The notes: generated by a model from the sequence alone, not told the origin. A DNA stretch of 64,000 bases from Marinicella pacifica (GCF_014636635.1 NZ_BMEO01000001.1:310001-374000); one strand, 5' to 3'; positions 38,135-46,739 are shown, counted from the first letter of the stretch. Numbers and translations: made by a program.

Positions 38135-38866
38135 TCAGGCGGTTACAATGGTGCCGATATTACTGCCCTGTACAATGTCCATCAAGGCATTTTCTCGGTT
38201 GATATCAAAAATTCGAATCGGCATATTGCGGTCACGACACAGGACAACAGCCGAGGTGTCCATCACCGCCAGTTTTTTCTCAATCACTTCATCATAGGTT
38301 AAATGATCGTATTTAAAGGCTTTGCTGTCTTTGACCGGATCGGCTGAATAGATGCCGTCCACTTTGGTGGCTTTTAAAACAATATCCGCATTGATTTCTA
38401 TGGCACGTAAACTGGCAGCAGAGTCCGTGGTAAAAAAAGGATTGCCGATGCCGGCGGCAAATACGGCGATATTACCTTTGGCTAAATGACGAATGGCACG
38501 TCGGCGAATGTAATCTTCACACACTTCATGGATGCCAATGGCTGACATCACCCGCACTTTATTGCCTTGCTTTTCCAGCGCATTTTGTAAAGCCAGGGCA
38601 TTCATCACGGTGGCCAGCATGCCCATGTGATCGCCGGTGACTCGGTCAATACCCGATTTACTCAGGCCCTCACCACGAAAAATATTGCCACCACCGATGA
38701 CAATACCGATTTCAACACCTAACTGATGAACCCGGCTAATTTCATGAGATAAACGATTGATCACTTCCGGATCAATGCCGTAATCTTCAGAACCCAGTAG
38801 CGCTTCTCCTGATAATTTCAGGAGAATGCGCTTATATTTTAACGTATCAGTATTATTATTTTCCAC
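38135..38866 (-). CDS. pyrH: UMP kinase
   Basis: Amino-acid-kinase-family enzyme, 243 residues from the chosen GTG, that phosphorylates [17 protein letters not shown] starts the fold, [12 protein letters not shown] is the nucleotide loop, and [17 protein letters not shown] is the UMP site. The GTG at 38866 overlaps the end of tsf by 11 bases. The open frame extends upstream to 38941 but the extra residues only read through tsf and have no likeness to the family. No ATG is available in the right place; Shine-Dalgarno is weak, so expression may depend on coupling to tsf. Confidence 0.93.
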   Translation of the reverse strand: MENNNTDTLKYKRILLKLSGEALLGSEDYGIDPEVINRLSHEISRVHQLGVEIGIVIGGGNIFRGEGLSKSGIDRVTGDHMGMLATVMNALALQNALEKQGNKVRVMSAIGIHEVCEDYIRRRAIRHLAKGNIAVFAAGIGNPFFTTDSAASLRAIEINADIVLKATKVDGIYSADPVKDSKAFKYDHLTYDEVIEKKLAVMDTSAVVLCRDRNMPIRIFDINRENALMDIVQGSNIGTIVTA

Positions 38867-39734
38867 GTGCTTGCGACATGACCTCTTCGACAAAGTTGTC
38901 TTCACCTTTCTCGATGCCTTCGCCCACTTCAAACCGAACAAAGTTTAGCACATCTGCCTGATTATTTTTCAACAATTTAGCCACGGTTACATCCGGATCC
39001 TTGACAAAATTCTGACCTTTTAAAGTGATTTCTGCCAGGTATTTACGGATACGACCTTCAACCATTTTTTCAATGATTTCAGCCGGTTTACCTGAATCCT
39101 GTGCTTGCGCCACTAAGATTTCTTTTTCTTTTTCCAATACATCTGCGGGCACCTCATCTGCATCCACATACTGCGGATTTGAGGCGGCCACGTGCATGGC
39201 CAAGTCTTTGATTAAATCCTCATCGGCACCGGTGGCCGCCACCAACACACCAATGTTTTTTCCATGCAAATAGCTGCCAACCTGTCCATCTGCGGCAACC
39301 ACTTTCTGAATGCGACGCAATTGGATGTTTTCACCAATTTTAGCCACCAGGTCGGTTCTCGCCTGCTCCAAGTTCTTACCGTCCACTTCGCAAGCCATCA
39401 GTGCTTCCACAGAATCAACATTGTTGTCTAAAGCAGCTTGAATTAAGGTATCTGCAAACTGCAAAAAGTTGCTGTCTTTGGCCACAAAATCGGTTTCACA
39501 GTTAATTTCAGCAATATAAGCTGATTTGTTGTCATCGGCTGTGGCCACTTTGATAATGCCGTCAGCGGCAACCCGACCCGATTTTTTGGCGGCTTTAGCT
39601 GCCCCTGATTTTCTTAAATTTTCAACGGCCACTTCAATGTCACCATTGGTTTCCACCAGCGCCTTTTTACATTCCATCATGCCGGCACCTGTGATTTCTC
39701 GCAGTTCTTTGACCATTGCTGCTGTAATACTCAT
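38856..39734 (-). CDS. tsf: Elongation factor Ts
   Basis: Nucleotide exchange factor for EF-Tu, 292 residues. The N-terminal UBA-like domain has [19 protein letters not shown], and the core has [15 protein letters not shown] (the TDFVA motif contacts EF-Tu). [14 protein letters not shown] and the C-terminal [11 protein letters not shown] also fit. Start at the Met with GAGG 8 bases upstream; a Met two codons earlier is too close to that site. Follows rpsB with an 94-base spacer containing two hairpins. Confidence 0.96.
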   Translation of the reverse strand: MSITAAMVKELREITGAGMMECKKALVETNGDIEVAVENLRKSGAAKAAKKSGRVAADGIIKVATADDNKSAYIAEINCETDFVAKDSNFLQFADTLIQAALDNNVDSVEALMACEVDGKNLEQARTDLVAKIGENIQLRRIQKVVAADGQVGSYLHGKNIGVLVAATGADEDLIKDLAMHVAASNPQYVDADEVPADVLEKEKEILVAQAQDSGKPAEIIEKMVEGRIRKYLAEITLKGQNFVKDPDVTVAKLLKNNQADVLNFVRFEVGEGIEKGEDNFVEEVMSQARGK

Positions 39735-39758
39735 AATCATTACCTCACTGTGTAAACC

Positions 39759-39817
39759 GCAGTTTTTAACTGCATTTAGATTAAATCAATTGGCAGACTC
39801 ATGGTAACGAGCCTGCC
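39759..39817 (-). promoter_or_regulatory. Two hairpins in the rpsB-tsf spacer
   Basis: GCAGTT/AACTGC with a 3-base loop (39759-39773) and GGCAGaCTC/GAGcCTGCC with an 8-base loop (39792-39817) fill the gap between rpsB and tsf. Neither ends in a T run. They may tune the S2 to EF-Ts ratio by partial termination or processing. Inference. Confidence 0.4.
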
Positions 39818-39828
39818 CAAAACCTCAA

Positions 39829-40842
39829 TTACTCGTCACCTTCTTTTTTAGCGACTTTTTTCTTGGTGGTTTTCTTTTTGGTGGTTTTTTTCTTCGTTGT
39901 TTTTTTGGTGGTTTTTTTCTTGGTGGTTTTCTTTTTGGTCACCTTAACTGCGGACTCTTCTGATTCAGCGGATTTCTTATCTGCATCAGCATCGGCCTTA
40001 TCGGCTTTTTTCTCGTCGCTTTTATCATCATCCGCTTTTTTAGACTCAGTGTCTTCTTTTTTATCAGTTTGTTTTGGGGCCGTTTTTTTCGTGGTTTTGG
40101 CCTTTTTCACCGCAGGTTTATCTTTTTTCTCTGACGCTTCATCAGCACCCGATATTTGCATTGAGGCTTTACCTTCAAGGATGGCATCAGCCACTGTGGC
40201 CGCATACAAACGAATCGCTTTCATGGCATCATCATTGGCCGGAATCATGTATTCCACGTCTTTATAGTAATTGTTGGTATCCACCACAGCCACAACAGGA
40301 ATGCCCAGCGCTTTGGCTTCTTTGATGGCAATCGACTCAAACTTCGTGTCAACCACAAATAAAGCATCCGGCAGACCTTTCATGTCTTTTATACCGCCCA
40401 GGGTTTTTTCTAATTTTTCACGTTCACGATCCAAAGCCAGTTGCTCTCTTTTCACAAAACGCTCCATGCGACCGTCTTCCTGCATGGCTTCAATGTCTTT
40501 TAAACGGTTAATCGAGGCTTTAACGGTTTTGTAATTAGTGAGCATACCACCCAGCCAGCGGTGTGAAACAAAAGGCATACCGCAACGCATGGCTTCTTCA
40601 CGAATGGCTTTGCTGGCAGCACGCTTGGTGCCCACAAACAAAATCTTGCCGCGTCGTGATGCGATGGTACCCATGAAATTTAAGGCATCATTAAACAGTG
40701 ATTGGGTTTCGCGTAAATCAATGATGTGGATTTTATTTCTGGCACCAAAGATATAAGGGGCCATTTTGGGATTCCAGTATCTGGTATTGTGCCCAAAATG
40801 AGCACCAGCTTCCAGCAGCTGTTGGACAGTGACGTTTGCCAT
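39829..40842 (-). CDS. rpsB: Ribosomal protein S2 with long Lys/Thr-rich C-terminal tail
   Basis: Small-subunit protein of 337 residues, about 95 more than E. coli S2 (241). The core (1 to about 232) is normal: [66 protein letters not shown], and VAVVDTNN. From about residue 234 the protein becomes a disordered tail: first mixed Lys, Asp and Glu, then repeats of KKKTT (residues 300-330) and an acidic end. AGGA precedes the ATG by 9 bases. First gene of the leftward operon with tsf. Some bacterial S2 proteins have tails, but this one is very long and histone H1-like. Confidence 0.96.
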   Translation of the reverse strand: MANVTVQQLLEAGAHFGHNTRYWNPKMAPYIFGARNKIHIIDLRETQSLFNDALNFMGTIASRRGKILFVGTKRAASKAIREEAMRCGMPFVSHRWLGGMLTNYKTVKASINRLKDIEAMQEDGRMERFVKREQLALDREREKLEKTLGGIKDMKGLPDALFVVDTKFESIAIKEAKALGIPVVAVVDTNNYYKDVEYMIPANDDAMKAIRLYAATVADAILEGKASMQISGADEASEKKDKPAVKKAKTTKKTAPKQTDKKEDTESKKADDDKSDEKKADKADADADKKSAESEESAVKVTKKKTTKKKTTKKTTKKKTTKKKTTKKKVAKKEGDE

Positions 40843-40895
40843 AGTTTATTTTCCTATTGTTAGGGTTAATTCAATACAAAGATCCATCATAACAA

Positions 40896-40918
40896 CCCGA
40901 CTTTGAATCGGGCACCCG
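40896..40918 (-). promoter_or_regulatory. Hairpin in the rpsB leader, possible S2 autoregulation site
   Basis: CCCGA/TCGGG with a 7-base loop lies 54 bases before rpsB, and an adjacent CACCCGG could pair with the same G-rich arm. In other Gammaproteobacteria the rpsB leader binds S2 and represses rpsB-tsf. Assignment by position only. Confidence 0.4.
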
Positions 40919-40996
40919 GTTATAAATGCTGATCTTTGCAGACATTAAGTAACAACTCAAAAACAATTGTTACCGATCATTTCAGCCGCAATCGGC

Positions 40997-41152
40997 TTAT
41001 TTAATTTTCTTTTCGTTATAAATAACATGCTTTCTGACAACCGGATCATATTTTTTCATTTCCATTTTGTCAGGTGTGTTCTTTTTATTTTTGTCGGTGG
41101 TGTAGTAATGACCGGTTCCGGCACTCGACACCAGTTTAATTAAATCTCGCAT
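40997..41152 (-). CDS. rpmG: Ribosomal protein L33
   Basis: Large-subunit protein of 51 residues. The N-terminus [19 protein letters not shown] and the core [20 protein letters not shown] match L33. There are no Cys residues, so this is the zinc-independent form. It starts 2 bases after the rpmB stop, with AAGG inside the end of rpmB as the ribosome site. A short inverted repeat AGCCG/CGGCT lies just after the stop but has no T run. Confidence 0.95.
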   Translation of the reverse strand: MRDLIKLVSSAGTGHYYTTDKNKKNTPDKMEMKKYDPVVRKHVIYNEKKIK

Positions 41153-41154
41153 AA

Positions 41155-41391
41155 TTACACCTTTTCTCCACGGTGACGAATTTCAGCCAATACGGCATCA
41201 ATTCCCTTCTTATCGATAACCCGCATACCTTTGGCCGAAATACGCAATCTCACCCATCGGTTTTCACTTTCAACCCAAAAACGATGGGTTTGAATATTTG
41301 GCAGAAAGCGTCTGCGAGTTTTGTTCATGGCATGGGATACATTGTTGCCCATAACCGTTCTTTTTCCAGTAACCTGGCATACTCTTGACAT
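41155..41391 (-). CDS. rpmB: Ribosomal protein L28
   Basis: Large-subunit protein of 78 residues, same length as E. coli. [20 protein letters not shown] at the start and [20 protein letters not shown] in the middle are diagnostic. Only one Cys, so a zinc-free form. Here rpmB-rpmG follows rplS; in E. coli the pair sits elsewhere (near mutM), so the location is a lineage trait. Confidence 0.97.
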   Translation of the reverse strand: MSRVCQVTGKRTVMGNNVSHAMNKTRRRFLPNIQTHRFWVESENRWVRLRISAKGMRVIDKKGIDAVLAEIRHRGEKV

Positions 41392-41411
41392 AACTATTCT
41401 CTCTTATCGTG

Positions 41412-41768
41412 TTATTTTTTAGCGCCCAGCTTTTCTTTGATGCGCGCCGCTTTACCTTCAAGACCACGTAAGTAGTAAAGTTTGGCTCGTCGCACTTTAC
41501 CTCTGCGCTTCACTTTAATATCAGCAATCATCGGGCTGTGGGTCTGAAACACACGCTCAACCCCTTCACCGTATGAAATTTTACGCACGGTAAAGGCTGA
41601 ATTAATACCGCGGTTACGCACGGCAATGACCACACCCTCAAAGTTCTGAACACGCTCGCGGTTACCATCAACCACTTTAACACCCACTTCAACGGTGTCG
41701 CCGGGATTAATCTTCGGCAAATCACTGCGTAATTGCGCCGCTTCTAATTCTTTAATAATGTCACTCAT
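41412..41768 (-). CDS. rplS: Ribosomal protein L19
   Basis: Large-subunit protein of 118 residues at the 30S-50S interface. [42 protein letters not shown] and [15 protein letters not shown] are conserved. Lies 72 bases past trmD in the order rpsP-rimM-trmD-rplS, and 20 bases before rpmB. Confidence 0.97.
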   Translation of the reverse strand: MSDIIKELEAAQLRSDLPKINPGDTVEVGVKVVDGNRERVQNFEGVVIAVRNRGINSAFTVRKISYGEGVERVFQTHSPMIADIKVKRRGKVRRAKLYYLRGLEGKAARIKEKLGAKK

Positions 41769-41840
41769 GATTTAATCTCTTCAATCATTTCAAAACTGCT
41801 TTAGACAGCTTTTGATTAATTATGGGCACGTGAGCGGTCT

Positions 41841-42533
41841 TTATTCACCCTCAGAGGTGCCTTCCAATAAATCAGGTCTTCGTTGTTTTGTCATAACAAG
41901 CGACTGGGCCGCTCGCCAGGCAGCAATCTTCTGATGATCACCACTTAACAAAACCTCAGGGACACCTGACTGTCCCAAAATTTCTGACCGCGTGTATTGC
42001 GGATAAGCCAACTGATCCGCCATAAACGAATCACTTTGAGCAGACGTCTCATCACCCAAAACACCCGGCAGTTGCCGTGAAACGGCATCTATGAATACCG
42101 CAGCTGCCAGCTCACCACCACTGATAACATAGTCGCCCAACGACAATTCCTGATCAACATGCTGATCAATAAACCGTTGATCGACACCTTCATAACGGCC
42201 ACACAACAAAGTCACACTGCCTTGCGTTGCCATCTGGTTGCAAACAGCCTGTTTCAGTGGTACGCCCTGCGGCGATAAATAAATCACCCGGGTGTCAGCA
42301 TCCTGTTCTTTAATGGCCTTCAGGGTTCGGTACAGCGGATCATACATCATCAACATGCCGGCACCACCTCCAAAAGGCCGATCATCCACACGCCGGTGTT
42401 TGTTATCCGCCCAATCGCGCGGATTAAAACACCGCACTTTTATGCGCTGATCATTCACAGCCCGGCCAATCACACCAAAAGACATCATGCCCAGTAATTC
42501 CTGCGGGAAAAGCGTAATGACATTAAAGATCAT
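41841..42533 (-). CDS. trmD: tRNA (guanine-N1)-methyltransferase
   Basis: SPOUT enzyme of 230 residues that methylates G37 of tRNAs with SAM and prevents frameshifting. RVIYLSPQGVPLKQ, LLCGRYEGVDQRFI and LSLGDYVISGGELAA form the knotted SAM site. The C-terminal domain has the Asp-containing PQYTRSEI. Overlaps rimM by 11 bases. Confidence 0.97.
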   Translation of the reverse strand: MIFNVITLFPQELLGMMSFGVIGRAVNDQRIKVRCFNPRDWADNKHRRVDDRPFGGGAGMLMMYDPLYRTLKAIKEQDADTRVIYLSPQGVPLKQAVCNQMATQGSVTLLCGRYEGVDQRFIDQHVDQELSLGDYVISGGELAAAVFIDAVSRQLPGVLGDETSAQSDSFMADQLAYPQYTRSEILGQSGVPEVLLSGDHQKIAAWRAAQSLVMTKQRRPDLLEGTSEGE

Positions 42534-43044
42534 CAGGCTGATCCGAATCGGTCCAGTCCACCCGCATTTCAGCGGTCTGCAAATTTACCGACGTGACGGT
42601 TTGTCCATACAAGTAAGGTATTAACAGCGTTTCGTCATCTGCCGACTCAGTGGGTTTAACCACCATCACATCATTGGCACCGGTCTCAAACATCGACTCA
42701 ACCCGACCCAAAACTTGGTTGTTTTGGTCAATAACCGACAAACCAATCAATTGATACCAATAATAATCATCCGCAGACAACGGACTCAATTGTGTCATAT
42801 CCACCGACACCATTTGACCAATTAATGCCTGCGCATCCTCGCGGCTGTTGATGTCCGGCACTTGCGCAACAATGGTCTTACCATGCTTTTTGGCTTTGAT
42901 TCCTTTGAATAAACGATCACCTATGTGCCACTGGCCATAGCGCGTTATGTTTTCCATCGGCTGCGTATAAGAAAAAACCTTGACGCCGCCTTGCACACCA
43001 AAATGACCCGTTATCTTACCAACGGTTAACAAGTCATTGTTCAC
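42523..43044 (-). CDS. rimM: Ribosome maturation factor RimM
   Basis: 16S rRNA processing factor of 173 residues that binds S19. The N-terminal RimM domain starts with LTVGKITGHFGVQGGVKVFSYT, and the C-terminal PRC-barrel has DDYYWYQLIGLSVID and VMVVKP. Lies 4 bases past rpsP and overlaps trmD. Confidence 0.96.
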   Translation of the reverse strand: MNNDLLTVGKITGHFGVQGGVKVFSYTQPMENITRYGQWHIGDRLFKGIKAKKHGKTIVAQVPDINSREDAQALIGQMVSVDMTQLSPLSADDYYWYQLIGLSVIDQNNQVLGRVESMFETGANDVMVVKPTESADDETLLIPYLYGQTVTSVNLQTAEMRVDWTDSDQPDDL

Positions 43045-43048
43045 GACA

Positions 43049-43300
43049 TTAAGCGGATTGCTGTGCTTGTTGTTTCATTAATGTGTTGAGACGATCAGAC
43101 ACTTGTGCGCCTTTCGCCACCCAAGCTTCGATACCTTCCATATCCAAATTCAACTTAACTTCCTGTCCACGGGCCATGGGGTTATAAAAACCCAGCCGTT
43201 GCAACGCTTTACCGTCACCGGCATTGCGCGAATCCGTGGCAACAACTTTGTAGAAAGGCGCGCGTTTGGCACCGTGTCTAACCAGTTTAATTTTAACCAT
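43049..43300 (-). CDS. rpsP: Ribosomal protein S16
   Basis: Small-subunit protein of 83 residues. MVKIKLVRHGAKRAPFYKVV at the start and LQRLGFYNPMA are diagnostic. The Met at 43300 has GAGG 6 bases upstream. The open frame reaches 43342, but the extra 14 residues would begin within a terminator-like hairpin. First gene of the rpsP-rimM-trmD-rplS group. Confidence 0.97.
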   Translation of the reverse strand: MVKIKLVRHGAKRAPFYKVVATDSRNAGDGKALQRLGFYNPMARGQEVKLNLDMEGIEAWVAKGAQVSDRLNTLMKQQAQQSA

Positions 43301-43334
43301 ATTTACCTCAAAAAAATTCAGGGCACTAAAAAAG

Positions 43335-43362
43335 ACGGGCAATTTTATAAGAAACAGCCCGC
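43335..43362 (-). terminator. Terminator-like hairpin just before rpsP (possible attenuator)
   Basis: On the minus strand GCGGGC pairs with GCCCGT (one G-U pair) across a 16-base loop and is followed by CTTTTTT. The T run ends 28 bases before the rpsP ATG, leaving no room for a promoter in between. It may therefore be an attenuator in the rpsP leader, or a terminator for the upstream regulator gene that rpsP transcripts must pass. Confidence 0.5.
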
Positions 43363-43445
43363 AGATAACAGTTTTTTCTTGGCTTTTTTAGCGAAATCTT
43401 GTCGCCACGGGCTTTTAACCCGTACCAACACATCAATTGCCGCGC

Positions 43446-43475
43446 ATTGTACACCATACATGGCATGAATGACAC
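43446..43475 (-). promoter_or_regulatory. Probable rpsP promoter
   Basis: GTGTCA (43470-43475) and TACAAT (43446-43451) on the minus strand are 18 bases apart. The likely start near 43439 gives a leader of about 139 bases containing two hairpins. Confidence 0.5.
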
Positions 43476-43512
43476 ACTTTCTCAACCCCCGTAAACAGCC
43501 GGCAATCGGGCC

Positions 43513-44166
43513 CTAATCAACCTCTTTGGCTTCAATCAGACCATGGCGAATGGCCAGGTGGGTTAACTGGACCTCATTGTTAACATCCAGCTTTTCTAAA
43601 ATTCTGTATTTATAGGTGGCCACCGTTTTCTCCTTTAAATCCAAAATGGCACCGATTTGCTTGGCTTTTTTACCCCGAACCAACAACATCACCACTTCAA
43701 TTTCACGGTCACCCAAGACATCAAAAGGCGAATCATTTTTACCACCCGGCAACATCGACAACGCCATTTGCTGAGCAATGTCAGCACCCACATAGCGCTG
43801 CCCCGCATAAACCTGGCGAATGGCATGCTCTAACTCATCCGCGGCACAGCCTTTGGTTAAATAACCGATGGCGCCGGCATCCAATAATTGTTTTGGATAA
43901 GGGTTTTGGGCATGAATGGTCAGAATAATAATGCGAATATAGGGATCTGACTGGGTGATTTGCCGGGTCGCCTCCAAACCACTGATGCGTGGCATATTGA
44001 TATCCATCAAAACCACATCCGGTTTTAAATCCAACGCCTTATCAATCGCCTCCTGACCATTGGTGGCCTCGCCGACAATATGAATGTCAGCCATCTTCTC
44101 CACCACCATCCGAATACCGGTCCGGACAATATCATGATCATCCACCAATAAAACCTTAATCTTCAT
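43513..44166 (-). CDS. NarL/FixJ-family response regulator, GacA/UvrY-like
   Basis: Two-component regulator of 217 residues. The receiver domain (1-120) has the acidic pair DDH at 9-11, the phosphorylated Asp55 in VVLMDINMP, Thr in ILTIHA and Lys in YLTKG. The LuxR-type helix-turn-helix (about 148-210) has LGDREIEVVMLLVRGKKAKQ and KTVATYKYRILEKLDV. The end of the protein and overall match are those of GacA/UvrY, which turns on Csr/Rsm small RNAs. No sensor kinase and no uvrC lie next to it, unlike in E. coli. Followed by rpsP on the same strand. Confidence 0.88.
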   Translation of the reverse strand: MKIKVLLVDDHDIVRTGIRMVVEKMADIHIVGEATNGQEAIDKALDLKPDVVLMDINMPRISGLEATRQITQSDPYIRIIILTIHAQNPYPKQLLDAGAIGYLTKGCAADELEHAIRQVYAGQRYVGADIAQQMALSMLPGGKNDSPFDVLGDREIEVVMLLVRGKKAKQIGAILDLKEKTVATYKYRILEKLDVNNEVQLTHLAIRHGLIEAKEVD

Positions 44167-44369
44167 GCGTTTAAAACCTACTCTTTTGGCAGATATCTTA
44201 GCATATTTTTATAAAGCCTCGCTTGAATTCAGTAATGGTATCAAAAAAAGTTACTTCACTTATTTTGTACTTATCATATATATAAAAAATACCCGTGGTG
44301 CATTTGGATTAATAATTGTTTCATAAACCTATTTTTAATACCTAAAAACGCCTTGTCCAAGACTAAACC

Positions 44370-44397
44370 AAGCGCATGGAGATATCTCTATGCGCTT
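44370..44397. repeat. 28-base near-perfect palindrome
   Basis: AAGCGCATGGAGAT/ATCTCTATGCGCTT pairs at 13 of 14 positions, with a G-T wobble at the other. No T run on either side, so it is not a normal terminator. Could be an operator or a repeated extragenic element. Confidence 0.55.
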
Positions 44398-44863
44398 CAT
44401 TCGGTCGATATGACAGTTTTTATTTAGATTTTCCCTAAATGCACCAAAGGTTAACAAAAACAATACGTGGCATCCGAAACGGGTGGTCAATGTAAGCATA
44501 GCAATAATATCATTAGGAGCGTATCACCATTCTAAGCTTAATTAGTAAAAAAATAACAAATTATTTTGATTTTTATTTAACAGTGCTGCCAAATTCTAAG
44601 CCTGAAAAATTTGCGGATTATTTATAAATACACATTTATGATATCAGACGTCAGCTTTGAATTAATGTTGACTTATGTACTTCTTGAATGCTGGTTATTC
44701 GTTTTTAATTCTGCTCTTTGACAGTAACTCTTGCCAGCACATTGGTTGTACTGCTTTAAATGGGTTTAATTAGTCTTGGCTCATTAAAATTAAACAAGCG
44801 ATGAATAAATAAAGTTCAATTTCCATTTATTGTTTACAACTATTTTCTTGATGCGTCAGCGGT

Positions 44864-44869
44864 TATAAT
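44864..44869 (+). promoter_or_regulatory. -10 element directly before the patatin start
   Basis: A perfect TATAAT ends 6 bases before the ATG, which would place the transcription start on or next to the start codon. No Shine-Dalgarno site is present, so the mRNA may be leaderless. The -35 region is weak. Confidence 0.45.
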
Positions 44870-44875
44870 AGCGCC

Positions 44876-46084
44876 ATGATAACAATTAAACCTGCAGCTG
44901 ACCCTATCAGCAGTAACCGTAAGTTTGGCCTGGCGCTGGCCGGTGGTGGGCCTTTGGGTGGCTTTTATGAGCTGGGTGCTTTGAGTGCTTTGGAAGACCA
45001 TATAGTCGATTTGTCCATGAATGACATGGATATTTATGTGGGTGTCAGTTCCGGGGCTTTTCTGGCGGCCGGGCTTGCCAATGGTGTTTCTTTGCGGCAG
45101 ATGGTGCAGATTTTTATTTTTGACAACCAGTCTTTGACGCCGTTTAATCCTGATCACTTTTTACAGCCGGCTTATCGTGATTTCCTGATTAACCTGGCCA
45201 AATCACCGGGACTTCTGACAAAAACACTGTTGAAATGGGCCAAAAACCCGTTTAAAACCGGGGTGGTGGATTTATTGGAAAGTTTGGGTACGGCGCTCCC
45301 CACCGGTGTTTTTAACAATAAAAAGCTGGAACATTTTTTAAAAACTGTATTGCTTGAGCACGGTCAAACCAATGATTTCAGAGAACTCGACAAACAGCTG
45401 TATATTGTCGCCTGTGAATTAAACACCGGGAAAATTGCCGGTTTCGGCAATAACATCAACGAGGATGTGCCGATTTCAAAAGCCGTACAGGCTTCTTCGG
45501 CGTTACCGGGCTTGTACGCGCCTGTAAATATCAAAGGGCGTTATTATGTGGATGGCGCCTTGCGCCGCACCATGAATGCCTCGGCGGCATTAAAGCAAAA
45601 TACCCACTTATTGTTTGCCGTCAATCCGATTGTACCTTTTTCCAGAGCCCCTGAGTCAACAAAAAAGGGACTTGAATCAGGTGGTTTACCGATGGTGTTA
45701 TCCCAAACCTTTCGATCCATCGTGCAGTCGAGGCTTAAATCCGGCCTGGATAAATATGAATCTTTATACCCTCAAGCGGATATATTGCTGGCAGAACCGG
45801 ATGCCGATGATGAAAAACTTTTCGCCTCTAATTTGTTTAGTTATTCTCACCGGGATGAACTGTGTGCATATGCCTATCGGGTCACCCGTCAACATTTACA
45901 AAAGCAGCAACACCAACTGAAGCCAATTTTGAAACGCCACGGCTTGCAACTTGACCTGCGAAAACTAAAAACCAAACAACGTGATTTAAACCATTACATG
46001 ACCAACTCACAAGCAACCTATGGCTGGCGTGAACGGCTTGATGATTCATTGACTGAGTTAGAACAGAGTATAAAAGCCGGTTAA
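44876..46084 (+). CDS. Patatin-like phospholipase
   Basis: Lipid acyl hydrolase of 402 residues. The glycine-rich oxyanion loop (LALAGGGPLGGFYELGAL) is at about residues 19-36, the nucleophile is in GVSSGAFLAAG, and the catalytic Asp in YYVDGALRR. The C-terminal 150 residues are charged and helical. No signal peptide, so it is probably cytoplasmic or peripheral on the membrane. Substrate not known; bacterial members act on phospholipids or on polyhydroxyalkanoate. Its neighbour is a phasin (convergent), which makes a link to storage granules possible, but that is inference. Confidence 0.9.
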   Translation: MITIKPAADPISSNRKFGLALAGGGPLGGFYELGALSALEDHIVDLSMNDMDIYVGVSSGAFLAAGLANGVSLRQMVQIFIFDNQSLTPFNPDHFLQPAYRDFLINLAKSPGLLTKTLLKWAKNPFKTGVVDLLESLGTALPTGVFNNKKLEHFLKTVLLEHGQTNDFRELDKQLYIVACELNTGKIAGFGNNINEDVPISKAVQASSALPGLYAPVNIKGRYYVDGALRRTMNASAALKQNTHLLFAVNPIVPFSRAPESTKKGLESGGLPMVLSQTFRSIVQSRLKSGLDKYESLYPQADILLAEPDADDEKLFASNLFSYSHRDELCAYAYRVTRQHLQKQQHQLKPILKRHGLQLDLRKLKTKQRDLNHYMTNSQATYGWRERLDDSLTELEQSIKAG

Positions 46085-46095
46085 TGGCCGGCTTT
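46073..46095. terminator. Weak bidirectional terminator between patatin and phasin genes
   Basis: AAAGCCGG/CCGGCTTT stem with a 7-base loop that includes the patatin stop codon. T runs are short on both strands. Confidence 0.55.
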
Positions 46096-46121
46096 ATATA
46101 CTTGACATTGAGATTTTAGTC

Positions 46122-46739
46122 TTAGGACTTCTTGCTGTTTTTCTTTTTCGTTGTTTTCTTTTTTGTGGTTTTCTTTTGGGTTGATTTTCCGTCACTTGAC
46201 TTATCAGAAGCGACTGCATTCTGGCCACTTGCCTTTTTCTTTGTTGCCTTTTTCTTAGTGGTTTTCTTTGTGGTTTTTTTCCGGGTGGATTTAGCAGCGG
46301 TATGTTCACTGCCACCGCTTTTCTCTGCACTGAGCGCGCTCACTTGCTCTGTGAGTTTTTCAATGCGGTCAACCAGCTTATTCAGCTCATCATTGGTGGG
46401 CACACCCAATCGATGAAGTGACTTTTCAACCCGCGTTTCAAATACAGATTCTAATTTATCCCAGCTTTCAGCGGCTTTTTTTCGGGCGGAATCCACCGAT
46501 CCGGTGACTGTTTGTTTGACGTTTTTGGTGGCTTTTTGAGAGTGTGACTTAAACGCTTCTTCAAAATCCTTACCCTGTTCAATCAATTTATCAAAAATCT
46601 TTTTGCCTTCAGTCTGAGCTTTTGAAAAAGCCCCCAGTCCTGCCAGCCAAATTTCATTGGCCGAACCCATTAAATTCTCCGCCAGTTGCGGTGATTTTTT
46701 CTCTTCAGATGCTTGTTTCAATGTTTTCTTTTTAGCCAT
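46122..46739 (-). CDS. Phasin-family protein with Lys/Thr-rich histone-like tail (PhaF/PhaI-like)
   Basis: Protein of 205 residues. The N-terminal half (residues 20-135) is helical and fits the PhaF/PhaI phasin domain: NEIWLAGLGAFSKAQTEGKK and KIFDKLIEQGKDFE, then a coiled segment (NDELNKLVDRIEKLTEQV). The C-terminal 60 residues are repeats of KKTT and KKK with an Ala/Ser/Asp break, like the DNA-binding tail of PhaF. PhaF binds storage granules and the nucleoid. The Met at 46739 has AGAG about 8 bases upstream; a frame from 46793 adds 18 unlikely residues. No PHA synthase gene is in the window. Confidence 0.85.
   Translation of the reverse strand: MAKKKTLKQASEEKKSPQLAENLMGSANEIWLAGLGAFSKAQTEGKKIFDKLIEQGKDFEEAFKSHSQKATKNVKQTVTGSVDSARKKAAESWDKLESVFETRVEKSLHRLGVPTNDELNKLVDRIEKLTEQVSALSAEKSGGSEHTAAKSTRKKTTKKTTKKKATKKKASGQNAVASDKSSDGKSTQKKTTKKKTTKKKNSKKS

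Larger units (their letters stand above)
44167..44875. other. Long AT-rich intergenic region
   Basis: About 700 bases between the GacA-like gene (leftward) and the patatin gene (rightward). I see no convincing gene on either strand. It holds a 28-base near-palindrome (44370-44397) and a -10 element next to the patatin start. The size leaves room for long divergent control regions or an unseen small RNA. Confidence 0.6.

Noticed and set aside
38867-38941. Longer pyrH with 25 extra N-terminal residues
   Set aside because: The extra residues only read tsf in another frame and are unlike UMP kinase.
39863-40267. 134-residue open frame on the plus strand rich in Phe and Val, looking like a membrane protein
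   Set aside because: It is the antisense of the Lys/Thr repeats and middle of rpsB; the hydrophobic runs arise from the complement of AAA/ACC-type codons.
46132-46416. 94-residue hydrophobic plus-strand frame
   Set aside because: Antisense of the phasin Lys/Thr tail, same cause as for rpsB.
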